Below, piece after piece: positions 8,528-16,934 of a DNA stretch of 64,000 nt; the stretch's first letter is position 1; the number at the start of each line of letters is the position of its first letter. This stretch comes from Mycolicibacterium sp. BiH015. Its GTDB lineage: Bacteria > Actinomycetota > Actinomycetes > Mycobacteriales > Mycobacteriaceae. The translations under genes were made by a program, and so were the position numbers. Below the pieces are notes generated by a model. That model was not told the origin of the DNA. It searched no databases and saw only the letters and a list, made by a program, of their open reading frames with translations. The DNA lies in NCBI RefSeq assembly GCF_027706845.1, contig NZ_JAQGCZ010000013.1:107825-171824 (forward strand), read 5' to 3'.

Positions 8528-8847
8528 TCGGTCAACGTGCGATCACGAACTGGTGTGACGCACGCCTCAATAATCGCGCGCGTTTGGCAGCTACTTAAGA
8601 GTTGCTTAAGATGAGCGACGGTGAGAGCTAGCGGTCGAGTAGTTCACGCAACACGTTGCCCCACCGGCGGAGCCGGCGGGGCGTCGAACGGGATCCGCAT
8701 CGCGTACGGCCGAGTTTGCGAAACATCACCGATTCGAGACACAACCGCTCCCCAAAAGTGTGCGCGCCTCCACGAGAAGGCCGCTGATCAGGCGGAGCAT
8801 GGCAAACGGGCATGTGCACCGGGGCAGATGTCGGCGAGGAGGTCGTC
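8528..8847. other. ispE-pks16 intergenic region with hairpin
   Basis: I see no gene in these 320 bases. A GC-rich hairpin at 8658-8682 has 11-base arms with one mismatch and a 3-base loop; it has no U-tract but could end ispE transcription. Two copies of CTTAAG lie at about 8595-8613. The last 15 bases carry the GAGGAGG ribosome-binding site of the next gene. Confidence 0.6.
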
Positions 8848-10482
8848 GTGAGCAGATTCACCGAAAAGATGTACCTGAATGCCCGCACCACCAACCGGGG
8901 GATGGTGACAGGCGAGCCGTATGAGCCCGTCCGCCACACCTGGGGCGAGGTCCACGAGCGGGCGCGGCGTATCGCCGGTGGCCTGGCCGCGGCGGGTGTG
9001 GGGCACGGCGACGCCGTCGGCGTGTTGGCCGGGTTCCCCGTCGAGATCGCACCGACCGCGCAAGGTCTGTGGATGCGCGGCGCCAGCCTGACGATGCTGC
9101 ACCAGCCGACGCCGCGCACCGACCTCGTGGTGTGGGCCGAGGACACCATGAATGTCATCGGCATGATCGAGGCCAAGGCCGTCATCGTGTCGGAGCCCTT
9201 CCTCGTCGCGATCCCGGTGCTGGAGGAGAAGGGCATCAAGGTCCTGACCGTCACCGACCTGCTGGCGTGCGAGCCCATCGACCCGATCGAGGTCGGCGAG
9301 GACGATCTCGCGTTGATGCAATTGACGTCCGGATCTACTGGGTCTCCTAAAGCCGTGCAGATCACGCACCGCAACATCCACTCGAACGCCGAGGCGATGT
9401 TCATCGGCGCCCAGTACGACGTCGACAAGGACGTCATGGTGAGCTGGCTGCCCTGCTTCCACGACATGGGCATGGTCGGCTTCCTGACCATCCCGATGTA
9501 CTTCGGCGCCGAGCTCGTCAAGGTCACGCCGATGGACTTCCTGCGCGACACCCTCCTGTGGGCCAAGCTGATCGACAAGTACAAGGGCACGATGACCGCG
9601 GCCCCGAACTTCGCCTACGCGCTGTTCGCGAAGCGGTTGCGCCGCCAGGCCAAGCCGGGGGAGTTCGATCTGTCCACCCTGCGGTTCGCGCTGTCCGGCG
9701 CGGAGCCGGTCGAGCCGGCCGACGTCGAGGACCTGCTCGATGCCGGTAAGCCGTTCGGGCTGAACCCGGGTGCGATCCTGCCGGCCTACGGCATGGCCGA
9801 GACGACGCTTGCGGTGTCCTTTTCACCGTGCGGGCAGGGGCTGACCGTCGACGAAGTCGACGCCGACCTGCTGGCTGCGTTGCGCCGCGCGGTTCCCGCC
9901 ACCAAGGGACACACCAAGCGGCTGGCCGAACTGGGCCCGCTGCTGACCGATCTGGAGGCGCGCGTCATCGACGACCACGGCAACGTGATGCCGCCCCGCG
10001 GGGTCGGTGTCATCGAGCTGCGCGGCGAGTGCGTGACGCCCGGCTACATGACGATGGGCGGGTTCATCCCGGCTCAGGACGAGCACGGCTGGTACGACAC
10101 CGGCGACCTCGGATACATCACCGAGGAAGGCAACATCGTCGTCTGCGGCCGCGTGAAGGACGTCATCATCATGGCCGGCCGCAACATCTACCCGACCGAC
10201 ATCGAGCGTGCCGCTGGCCGCGTCGAGGGGGTGCGTCCCGGCTGTGCCGTCGCGGTGCGCCTGGACGCCGGCCATTCCCGCGAGACGTTCGCCGTCGCGG
10301 TGGAGTCCAACAACTGGCAGGACCCGGCCGAAGTGCGCCGCATCGAGCACCAGGTCGCGCACGAGGTCGTCGCCGAGGTCGACGTGCGTCCCCGCAACGT
10401 CGTGGTGCTCGGCCCCGGCAGCATCCCGAAGACGTCGTCGGGCAAGCTGCGCCGCTCCACCTCGGTCTCGCTGGTCACCTAG
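8848..10482 (+). CDS. pks16: fatty-acyl-AMP ligase (Pks16-like)
   Basis: This is an adenylate-forming enzyme that activates a fatty acid with ATP, most likely as acyl-AMP for transfer to a lipid-synthesis protein. Despite the historic name pks16, it is not a polyketide synthase. The 544-residue protein has the AMP-binding signature LTSGSTGSPKAVQITHRN, the YGMAETTLAVSF motif, YDTGDLGY and the C-terminal PKTSSGKLRR lysine segment. The GTG at 8848 is preceded at good spacing by GAGGAGG and gives MSRFTEKM, matching the start I recall for the M. tuberculosis protein; the frame is open to 8812. It follows ispE, as in Rv1011-Rv1013. Confidence 0.92.
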   Translation: MSRFTEKMYLNARTTNRGMVTGEPYEPVRHTWGEVHERARRIAGGLAAAGVGHGDAVGVLAGFPVEIAPTAQGLWMRGASLTMLHQPTPRTDLVVWAEDTMNVIGMIEAKAVIVSEPFLVAIPVLEEKGIKVLTVTDLLACEPIDPIEVGEDDLALMQLTSGSTGSPKAVQITHRNIHSNAEAMFIGAQYDVDKDVMVSWLPCFHDMGMVGFLTIPMYFGAELVKVTPMDFLRDTLLWAKLIDKYKGTMTAAPNFAYALFAKRLRRQAKPGEFDLSTLRFALSGAEPVEPADVEDLLDAGKPFGLNPGAILPAYGMAETTLAVSFSPCGQGLTVDEVDADLLAALRRAVPATKGHTKRLAELGPLLTDLEARVIDDHGNVMPPRGVGVIELRGECVTPGYMTMGGFIPAQDEHGWYDTGDLGYITEEGNIVVCGRVKDVIIMAGRNIYPTDIERAAGRVEGVRPGCAVAVRLDAGHSRETFAVAVESNNWQDPAEVRRIEHQVAHEVVAEVDVRPRNVVVLGPGSIPKTSSGKLRRSTSVSLVT

Positions 10483-10498
10483 GCGGGCCATACTCGCA

Positions 10499-10562
10499 CT
10501 GCGAGCTCGCGTGTCTACACGCCGACACGCCGCGTTGCTTGTCTGTCAGCGCGCGCTCGCAG
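10499..10562. repeat. palindromic intergenic repeat (copy 1)
   Basis: Outer arms CTGCGAGC (10499-10506) and GCTCGCAG (10555-10562) are perfectly complementary, enclosing an inner GTGT/ACAC stem. Positions 10501-10533 match 28 of 33 bases with 19523-19555 upstream of glmU. It lies just after the pks16 stop, so termination is possible. Confidence 0.6.
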
Positions 10563-10622
10563 CCGGCGTGCGCGGTGTAAATCGGTTGGCTCATGTCAGG
10601 GGTCGCCCGTAGCGTCGGAGCT

Positions 10623-11585
10623 ATGCCAACTCCTCCCGCGATCGAAGCGATCGATCTGGTGAAGAGGTTCGGAGACGAGACCGCCGTCGGCGGTGTCAGC
10701 TTCGCCGTTCCGCCGGGAACCGTGCTCGGCCTGCTCGGTCCGAACGGCGCAGGCAAGACGACGACCGTGCGAATGATGACGACGTTGACGGAGCCCACCA
10801 GCGGAACTGCGCGGGTGGCCGGGTTCGACGTCGTCGCCCAGCCCGACGAGGTGCGTCGCCATATGGGGCTGACGGGCCAGGTCGCGACCGTCGACGAGCT
10901 GCTGACCGGCCGCGAGAACATAAGGATGATCGGCGGGCTTCTCGGTGTGCGCCGCAAGGACCTCAAGGGCATCTGCGATCGGCTGCTGCACCAGTTCTCG
11001 CTCACCGATGCAGGCGACCGCGTGGTGCGCTCTTACTCCGGGGGCATGCGTCGCCGGCTGGATCTCGCCGTGAGCCTGCTCGCCTCGCCGCCGGTGCTCT
11101 TTCTCGACGAGCCGACGACGGGTCTGGATCCGCGCAGCCGCAGCGAGCTGTGGGACGTGCTGCGCGAACTGGTGGCTCAGGGCACCACGCTGCTGTTGAC
11201 CACCCAGTACCTCGAGGAAGCCGATCAGCTCGCGGACAACATCGTGGTGATCGACCGCGGTCGCATCATCGCGGAGGGCTCTCCGTTGGAACTCAAGCAG
11301 CAGGCCGGCCGGGCCAGTCTGGTCGTGACGGTGGCCGACGCCGCCGACCTCCAATCCGGCCGCGCCCTGCTGGCGAGGACGGGGGCCGACGTGTTCGTCG
11401 ACGCGGGGGCCCACAGGCTGACGGCATCCGCCGACGGGCTGGACGACATGATCCAGGTGGCGGGCTGGCTGCGCGACGCCGGAATCACCGTTGACGACAT
11501 CGGTTTGAGCCGGCCGAGCCTCGACGACGTGTTCCTGACCCTCACCGGACACCGCACCGAGGACAGCGAGGAGGTCAGCGCATGA
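10623..11585 (+). CDS. ABC transporter ATP-binding protein (DrrA family)
   Basis: This cytosolic ATPase subunit belongs to an ABC-2 exporter. In order: Walker A GPNGAGKTT (39-47), the signature SYSGGMRRRLDLA, Walker B VLFLDEPTTGLDP, and an H-loop substituted by Q in LLLTTQYLEEAD, typical of DrrA-type drug or lipid exporters. A C-terminal extension ends in SLDDVFLTLTGH, a hallmark of this subfamily. The start is uncertain: ATG at 10623 gives a normal N terminus, while ATG at 10593 adds ten residues and could be leaderless behind GTGTAAAT. The stop overlaps the permease ATG (ATGA), so both subunits are co-translated. The substrate is unknown. Confidence 0.9.
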   Translation: MPTPPAIEAIDLVKRFGDETAVGGVSFAVPPGTVLGLLGPNGAGKTTTVRMMTTLTEPTSGTARVAGFDVVAQPDEVRRHMGLTGQVATVDELLTGRENIRMIGGLLGVRRKDLKGICDRLLHQFSLTDAGDRVVRSYSGGMRRRLDLAVSLLASPPVLFLDEPTTGLDPRSRSELWDVLRELVAQGTTLLLTTQYLEEADQLADNIVVIDRGRIIAEGSPLELKQQAGRASLVVTVADAADLQSGRALLARTGADVFVDAGAHRLTASADGLDDMIQVAGWLRDAGITVDDIGLSRPSLDDVFLTLTGHRTEDSEEVSA

Positions 11586-12436
11586 CGGCGCTCGAAACGC
11601 ACGCCACGACGTCGGTGCGGCCCGAACCGGTCACCACGCATCGCACCAATCTGGCTCAACAGTCCTGGATCATGGTGAAACGCAACATGATCCACACCAA
11701 GCGCATGCCTGAGATGCTCAGCGACGTGACGGCGCAGCCGATCATGTTCGTGCTGTTGTTCGCGTTCGTGTTCGGCGCGTCGATCACCAACACCGGAGGC
11801 GCGTCATACCGGGAATTCCTGCTGCCCGGCATCCAGGCGCAGACCATCGTGTTCTCGGCGTTCGTGGTCGCTGCGGGAATCACCGCCGACGTCGAGAAGG
11901 GCATCATCGACCGTTTCCGGTCGCTGCCGATCTCCCGGTCCTCCGTGCTGATCGGCCGCAGCATCGCCAGCGTCATCCACTCGTCGCTGGGGGTGCTCGT
12001 GATGGCGCTGACGGGCCTGGCCATCGGCTGGCGGATCCGCAACGGCGTCGGCGAGGCCATCCTGGCCTTCGTTCTCCTGCTGGTCTTCGGCTTCGGGATG
12101 ATCTGGTTCGGCGTGCTCGTGGGATCCCTGATGCGCACCGTCGAGGCGGTCAACGGGGTGATGTTCACCGTGCTGTTCCCGATCACGTTCCTCGCCAACA
12201 CCTTCGTGCCCACCGAGCCGATGCCGCGCTGGCTGCGGGTGATCGCCGAGTGGAACCCGGTCTCGTCACTGGCACAGGCGATGAGGGAATTGTGGGGTAA
12301 TGGCGGTCCTGCGCCCGAGAGCGCCCAGCTGCCGCTGCACTATCCGGTGCTCTCGACGATCCTGTGGTCGCTGGCGTTGACGGCGCTGTTCGCACCCTTC
12401 GCGCTGTACGCCTACAAGCGCAGAACCGCGGATTAG
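11582..12436 (+). CDS. ABC-2 type permease (DrrB family)
   Basis: This 284-residue integral membrane partner of the upstream ATPase has six hydrophobic segments. The amphipathic N-terminal region WIMVKRNMIHTKRMPEML and the central VEKGIIDRFRSLPISRSSVL segment are typical of the DrrB/ABC-2 permease family. Together the two genes should form an exporter of a hydrophobic compound such as an antibiotic or lipid, driven by ATP. The 4-base overlap with the ATPase gene supports an operon. It ends 87 bases before a gene carrying a strong operator-like palindrome. Confidence 0.9.
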   Translation: MTALETHATTSVRPEPVTTHRTNLAQQSWIMVKRNMIHTKRMPEMLSDVTAQPIMFVLLFAFVFGASITNTGGASYREFLLPGIQAQTIVFSAFVVAAGITADVEKGIIDRFRSLPISRSSVLIGRSIASVIHSSLGVLVMALTGLAIGWRIRNGVGEAILAFVLLLVFGFGMIWFGVLVGSLMRTVEAVNGVMFTVLFPITFLANTFVPTEPMPRWLRVIAEWNPVSSLAQAMRELWGNGGPAPESAQLPLHYPVLSTILWSLALTALFAPFALYAYKRRTAD

Positions 12437-12493
12437 CCGTTCCGCGGTTGAAACTCGCGCAGTGCCGCCGTGCCGAGCGAAGGCAAACGGTCA

Positions 12494-12523
12494 CAGCTGA
12501 GTATTGGAAGCTATACTCAGCTG
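12494..12523. promoter_or_regulatory. operator-like palindrome over promoter of Fe-S protein gene
   Basis: CAGCTGAGTAT (12494-12504) and ATACTCAGCTG (12513-12523) form a perfect 11-bp inverted repeat with an 8-base spacer. The right arm contains a -10 hexamer, TATACT (12512-12517), and the ATG follows at 12524, so the mRNA is probably leaderless. A dimeric repressor bound here would block RNA polymerase. The size and spacing fit TetR- or MarR-family operators. Confidence 0.75.
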
Positions 12524-13552
12524 ATGGACAAGCTTCCGAGCCGCCTCGCCGACCATCCGACCGTGCGCGCGGTGCGGTCACATCCGACGCCCGCTGCGGG
12601 TGTCATCGACGCCGACTGGCTGCGCAAAGTCTGCCTGGACGCCGGTGCCGACGACGTCGGTTTCGCCCGCGTCGACGACCCCGAGTTGACATCGGAGCTG
12701 CCCCACGTCGAGGCGGCGCTGCCCGGGGCCGTGAGTTACATCTCGCTCGTCGTCAAGATGAACCGCGACAATGTCCGCTCGACCGCACGCAGCGTCGCCA
12801 ACCAGGAGTTCCACCGTGGTGGCGAGCTCATGAACGAAGCCGCCCACCGGATCACCCGGGTGCTGCAGGACGCCGGCCATCGGGTGGTCAATCCGTCGGC
12901 GACGTTCCCCATGGAGATGGACCAGTTCCCCGGGCGGATCTGGGTGATCGCGCACAAGCCGGTCGCGGTCGCAGCGGGCATGGGCGCGATGGGCATCCAT
13001 CGCAATGTCATTCACCCCAAGTTCGGCAACTTCATCCTGCTCGGCACCATCCTGGTTGCGTCCGAGATCAGCAGTTACTCTGTGCCGCTCGATTATTCGC
13101 CCTGTCTGGAATGCAAACTGTGTGTGGCGGCATGCCCGGTCGGGGCGATCAAGAAGAACGGCGACTTCGACTTCTTCGCGTGCTCGGTGCACAACTACCG
13201 CGAGTTCATGGGCGGCTTCACCGACTGGGTGCAGACCATCGCCGACAGTGCCGATGCCGAGGACTTCCGCTCCCGCGTCACCGATTCGGAGAATGCCTCG
13301 ATGTGGCAGAGCCTGTCCTTCAAGCCCAACTACAAGGCGGCCTACTGCCTGGCGGTATGCCCGGCCGGCGAAGAGGTCATCGAGCCCTACCTCGACGACC
13401 GAAAGGGGTTCATGGACCTGGTGCTGAAACCACTTCAGGACAAGCGCGAAACTCTCTACGTACTACCGGGTTCCGACGCCGAAGCGCACGCCACGAAGCG
13501 CTATCCCCACAAGCCTGTCAAGAGAGTCGACAGCGGAATCCGCGGCGTTTGA
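12524..13552 (+). CDS. 4Fe-4S binding protein, epoxyqueuosine reductase-like
   Basis: The 342-residue soluble protein carries a ferredoxin-type cluster motif CLECKLCVAACP near residue 198 and a second cysteine set (FACSVHNY, YCLAVCP) toward the C terminus, enough for two 4Fe-4S clusters. This layout resembles QueG-type reductases and related reductive-dehalogenase-like corrinoid proteins, but I see no convincing tRNA-binding or HEAT region, so the substrate is unknown. The ATG at 12524 directly follows a palindromic promoter; the frame is open upstream but that extension crosses the promoter. It probably responds to the same signal as a repressor acting on the palindrome. Confidence 0.82.
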   Translation: MDKLPSRLADHPTVRAVRSHPTPAAGVIDADWLRKVCLDAGADDVGFARVDDPELTSELPHVEAALPGAVSYISLVVKMNRDNVRSTARSVANQEFHRGGELMNEAAHRITRVLQDAGHRVVNPSATFPMEMDQFPGRIWVIAHKPVAVAAGMGAMGIHRNVIHPKFGNFILLGTILVASEISSYSVPLDYSPCLECKLCVAACPVGAIKKNGDFDFFACSVHNYREFMGGFTDWVQTIADSADAEDFRSRVTDSENASMWQSLSFKPNYKAAYCLAVCPAGEEVIEPYLDDRKGFMDLVLKPLQDKRETLYVLPGSDAEAHATKRYPHKPVKRVDSGIRGV

Positions 13553-13568
13553 ACAGCCGGTGGGAGGG

Positions 13569-14147
13569 TCAGCTCCAGGCATGCACGATGTTCTGGGCCG
13601 GCTCGACGCCGAGCTCCACCAGAAGCTCGGTGGCGTCGGCGGCCAGCTCCACGATGGTGCCCAGTTCCGGGCGTTCCCGGGAATTGAAGTTCTCCAGTAC
13701 GAAGCTGGCGCCCGACTTCTGGCCGGGCGGTCGGCCGATGCCGACCCTGACCCGCTGAAAGTCATTGCCGCCGAGGGCTGATGCGACGGAACGCAGCCCG
13801 TTGTGGCCCGCGACGCCGCCGCCGGATTTCAGCCTGATCCGGCCGAAATCGATGTCGAGTTCGTCGTGGATGATGACGACTTCCGCAGGGGCGACCGAGT
13901 AGAACTTCGCCAACGGACCGACCTGGCGACCCGACTCGTTCATGTAGACCCGCGGCTTGGCGAGCACCACCGGACGGCCTGCGAGCCGTCCGGTGGCAAC
14001 CTCTGCGCCAGAGCGCTTGTGCGCCTTGAACTTTTCGCCCATGCGGTCGGCGAGCACGTCGGCCACGAGGAACCCAAGGTTGTGCCGGGTTGTGGCGTAC
14101 TGCGGTCCGGGGTTGCCCAGGCCGACCACCAGCACGGGTTCGGCCAT
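13569..14147 (-). CDS. pth: peptidyl-tRNA hydrolase
   Basis: The enzyme releases peptides from prematurely dissociated peptidyl-tRNA so that tRNAs are recycled. The 192-residue protein shows VVGLGNPGPQY with Asn12, TTRHNLGF with the catalytic His22, and VIIHDELDIDFGR with the conserved Asp, all diagnostic of bacterial Pth. The ATG at 14147 lies 12 bases after the rplY stop, so both genes are probably one transcript. The order rplY-pth is the same as in M. tuberculosis. Confidence 0.97.
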   Translation of the reverse strand: MAEPVLVVGLGNPGPQYATTRHNLGFLVADVLADRMGEKFKAHKRSGAEVATGRLAGRPVVLAKPRVYMNESGRQVGPLAKFYSVAPAEVVIIHDELDIDFGRIRLKSGGGVAGHNGLRSVASALGGNDFQRVRVGIGRPPGQKSGASFVLENFNSRERPELGTIVELAADATELLVELGVEPAQNIVHAWS

Positions 14148-14159
14148 GACGCGATTCGC

Positions 14160-14825
14160 CTACTCGGAGTCGGACTCGGCGGCGGCTTCCTCGCCGCCTT
14201 CGCCCTCGGCCGCTTCGGCCTCGTCGGCAGCTTCGCCTTCCTCGCCGCCACCCTCGGCCTCGAGGTCTTCCTCGGTGGGCGCGGTGACGACGTTGACGAC
14301 GAGCAACTCGGGATCGGACACCAGAGTCACACCGCTGGGCAGCTCAACCTGGCCTGCCAGGATCTGCGTGCCCTCGGTGGCGCCCTCGACGGAGACGGTG
14401 AGCTGCTCGGGGATGGACTGCACGTCGGCCTCGATCTCGATCGCGTTGGCATCCTGGGTGACCAGGGTGCCCGGTGCGGCCTCGCCCTCGACGACGACGG
14501 TGACCTCGACGGTCACCTTCTCGCCGCGGCGCACGACGAGCAGGTCGGCGTGCTGGATGTTCCGGCGGATCGGATGGATCTCGATCGCCTTGGTCAGCGC
14601 GAGCTGCTCCGTGCCGTCGATGTCGAGCGTCAACACGGCGTTGGTGCCGGCGTTACGCAGCACGGCGGCGAAGTCGTGGCCGTTGAGCTCGAGGTGCTGG
14701 GGGTCGGTGCCGTGGCCGTAGAGCACGACGGGAACGCGGCCTTCGCGGCGGGCGCGACGGGAGGCACCCTTGCCGGTGGTGCTGCGGACGGCAGCCTTGA
14801 GATTGTTGGGGGCGTTCTTCGCCAT
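14160..14825 (-). CDS. rplY: 50S ribosomal protein L25/general stress protein Ctc
   Basis: This 5S-rRNA-binding ribosomal protein is of the long Ctc type. The N-terminal L25 domain (KAAVRSTTGKGASRRARREG) is followed by the TL5 beta domain and ends in a roughly 45-residue tail rich in Glu and Ala, which mycobacterial Ctc proteins commonly have. It is 221 residues long. A 160-base leader separates it from the next gene upstream, and ribosomal or stress promoters should lie there. The pth gene follows 12 bases downstream. Confidence 0.96.
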   Translation of the reverse strand: MAKNAPNNLKAAVRSTTGKGASRRARREGRVPVVLYGHGTDPQHLELNGHDFAAVLRNAGTNAVLTLDIDGTEQLALTKAIEIHPIRRNIQHADLLVVRRGEKVTVEVTVVVEGEAAPGTLVTQDANAIEIEADVQSIPEQLTVSVEGATEGTQILAGQVELPSGVTLVSDPELLVVNVVTAPTEEDLEAEGGGEEGEAADEAEAAEGEGGEEAAAESDSE

Positions 14826-14986
14826 GTGTGTCGCTCCTGTGCCGGTGATCGGTTCTCGGGCACGGCCAGGGGTTGCACAACAAGTGTCGGTTCCCGTCGA
14901 TAACGGTGTACCTGCTGGAGCCTGTGCAGGTCACCCTCGCCGTGACGCGTCCGCAAGGGTAGCGTAAACCCACGCTCAGCCAAAAA

Positions 14987-15868
14987 TCACAACGGGAACG
15001 CGGTGCCCGTGAGCTGCTCGGACAACGTCCACAGCGCGGTCGCTCGCGCACGGTCGCGTGCCAGGGGACTGCGCCAGTGCGCCACCGTCGGGCCGCGCAT
15101 CGAGTATTTCGGCCCGACGAAGGTGTCGCCGGCCAGGTCCTGTGACACCGCATACAGCGTCTGCCTGGCGCCGAAGTCGGCGTCCGTGGCGAACAGCCGG
15201 TTACCGGCATGCCAGACGCGGGTGCCGAACCGGTTGCCCGTCTGTCCCTGAAGGTTTGTCGCGGAGTACCCGGGGTGGGCCGCGAGCGATCTCACAGGGG
15301 AACCGGCGGCGCTCAGCTGGCGCTGCAGTTCGCGGGTGAACAGCAGGTTGGCCAGCTTGGACTGACCGTAGGCGGGCCACGCCAGGTACGGCCGGGATTT
15401 CCAGTTGAGATCTTTGAGGCTGACGTAGCCGAGCAGATGCATCATCGACGAGACCGTCACGACGCGGTCGGTGATCTTGGGCAGCAGCAGGTTGGTCAAG
15501 GCGAAATGGCCAAGGTGGTTGGTGCCGATCTGGCTTTCGAACCCGTCGGCTGTCAGCTTGAACGGCACGGCCATGATGCCGGCGTTGTTCACCAGCACGT
15601 CGACGCGGTCGTCGGGACCGGAGAAGCCGTCGGCGAACGACTGCACCGACCCCAGGTCCTGCAGATCGAGGTGACGTACCTGCACGTCGCCGGTCATGCC
15701 GGCCGCGGCGGCGTTGCCCTTGTCGAGGTCGCGCACCGCGAGAATCGTCGTCGCGCCGGCCCGGGCGAGCTCGCGGGCGGTCACCAGGCCGAGTCCGCTG
15801 TTGGCGCCGGTCACGATGACGGTGCGCCCGGCAAACGATGGCAGGTCCGCGGCGGTCCAGTCGCTCAT
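14987..15868 (-). CDS. short-chain dehydrogenase/reductase
   Basis: This is a cytosolic NAD(P)-dependent oxidoreductase of the classical SDR family. The 293-residue protein has the cofactor motif TGANSGLG near residue 18, NNAGIM near residue 93, and the active-site YGQSK with the Tyr/Lys pair. The RVVTVSSMMH strand carries the catalytic Ser. Such retinol-dehydrogenase-like SDRs are common in mycobacteria, and the substrate cannot be named. The start ATG at 15868 (MSDWTAADL) is preferred to the upstream TTG/GTG extension to 15901. It is inserted between lpqT and rplY. Confidence 0.9.
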   Translation of the reverse strand: MSDWTAADLPSFAGRTVIVTGANSGLGLVTARELARAGATTILAVRDLDKGNAAAAGMTGDVQVRHLDLQDLGSVQSFADGFSGPDDRVDVLVNNAGIMAVPFKLTADGFESQIGTNHLGHFALTNLLLPKITDRVVTVSSMMHLLGYVSLKDLNWKSRPYLAWPAYGQSKLANLLFTRELQRQLSAAGSPVRSLAAHPGYSATNLQGQTGNRFGTRVWHAGNRLFATDADFGARQTLYAVSQDLAGDTFVGPKYSMRGPTVAHWRSPLARDRARATALWTLSEQLTGTAFPL

Positions 15869-15943
15869 AGGCCAACACAGTAACGGGATGTGCCAACGCA
15901 TCCAGTGGCCGAACTCAACGCGCGGATGGCCGGTCAGCGAACG

Positions 15944-16597
15944 TCACGGGAGCTTGACGGTGAACCCTTTGATGATGGTCTCGATGTCGGGTGCTTCCTC
16001 GGCAGCTTTGTCGGCGTACCCGGTGACGGTGAACTGGATGAGGTAGCGCTGCGCCTTCGGCGGTGCGCCGGTGGCGATGACGATGCGGTTGTAGCTGTGC
16101 ATCCTGGAGCCGTTGAGGTCGTAGCTGCCCTCGATCATCGACGACGGGAAACCGTTGAACGGCTGCGCTGAGGTGTTGAGTTCGGTGAAGTTCTCCGACA
16201 TCTGGGCGTCGGCGTTCGCGTGGCTCAGGGCCTGCGTGACGTCGAAGTCGCCGTCGAGCTCGAACACCATCAGCATCGCCATGGGGTAGGTGTCGCCTTT
16301 GGCGATCGTCCGGGTGCCCGGCGCCAAGTTGGTGTTCATGTAGGGCTGCCAGCCGGCCGGTGTCGGGATCGACACCGTCAAGTCGGTCAGCTTGTCCGGG
16401 GCGACGGGTTGTCCGCCGACACCGGACTCCTCCAGGAACGCCGCGATCGATTTCGGCGGCGCCGACGCGTCGGTCGTCGACGTGGGGGCCGCGGAGGTCG
16501 TCGACCAGACCGATTGATAGTCAGGCGTTTCGGTTGCGCATCCTGTCATGACCAGCGCCGCCGCGGCGGTCACGGCCAGCAGAAGGCGAACGGTCAC
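15944..16597 (-). CDS. lpqT: lipoprotein LpqT
   Basis: This 217-residue secreted lipoprotein has a signal peptide ending in the lipobox VMTGC, with Cys20 as the lipidated residue. The mature part starts with a Ser/Thr/Pro-rich linker and continues into the LpqN/LpqT domain (VSIPTPAGWQPYMNTN..., YNRIVIATG), a PsbP/Mog1-like fold. The GTG at 16597 overlaps the TGA of the upstream arsC-like gene. The position next to prs and rplY matches Rv1016c. The function of the family at the cell envelope is not firmly known. Confidence 0.92.
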   Translation of the reverse strand: MTVRLLLAVTAAAALVMTGCATETPDYQSVWSTTSAAPTSTTDASAPPKSIAAFLEESGVGGQPVAPDKLTDLTVSIPTPAGWQPYMNTNLAPGTRTIAKGDTYPMAMLMVFELDGDFDVTQALSHANADAQMSENFTELNTSAQPFNGFPSSMIEGSYDLNGSRMHSYNRIVIATGAPPKAQRYLIQFTVTGYADKAAEEAPDIETIIKGFTVKLP

Positions 16598-16932
16598 AGA
16601 ATCTCTCGGACGTTGTCGATGGGCCGGGCCAATCGGGTGCCCTTGTCGGTGATGACGAACGGCCGCTCGATCAGTATCGGGTGTTCGGCCATCGCGTCCA
16701 GCAGTTCGTCGTCGGAGGCCGACGCGAGATCCAGTTCACCGTAAAGCGATTCGCGTTTGCGTATCGCCGTCCGCGCGTCGATGCCCGCATCGGAGATCAT
16801 CGTCTCCAGCTCGGCGCGCGATGGCGGCGTCTTGAGGTACAGCACGATCTCCGGTTCGACACCGTTGTCGCGCAACAGCTCCAAGGTCTTGCGGGACGTC
16901 GAGCATTTGGGGTTGTGCAGGATCCGCGCCAC
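16594..16932 (-). CDS. arsC: ArsC family thioredoxin-fold reductase
   Basis: The 112-residue protein begins MARILHNPKCSTSRKTLELL, with the single active-site Cys10 and the conserved Arg/Lys of glutaredoxin-coupled arsenate reductases, and ends with the RPIDNVREIL segment of that family. It would reduce arsenate to arsenite, or act in a related redox role like other ArsC/Spx-fold proteins. The frame is open upstream into prs, but the GTG at 16932, just past the prs stop, fits the family length. It is tightly packed between prs and lpqT with GTGA overlap downstream, so it is part of this operon. Confidence 0.9.
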   Translation of the reverse strand: MARILHNPKCSTSRKTLELLRDNGVEPEIVLYLKTPPSRAELETMISDAGIDARTAIRKRESLYGELDLASASDDELLDAMAEHPILIERPFVITDKGTRLARPIDNVREIL

Positions 16933-16934
16933 TG

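Noticed and set aside
12364..13758. A 464-codon plus-strand ORF over the Fe-S protein gene
   Set aside because: It is the Arg-rich alternative frame of the true gene, which has clear 4Fe-4S motifs.
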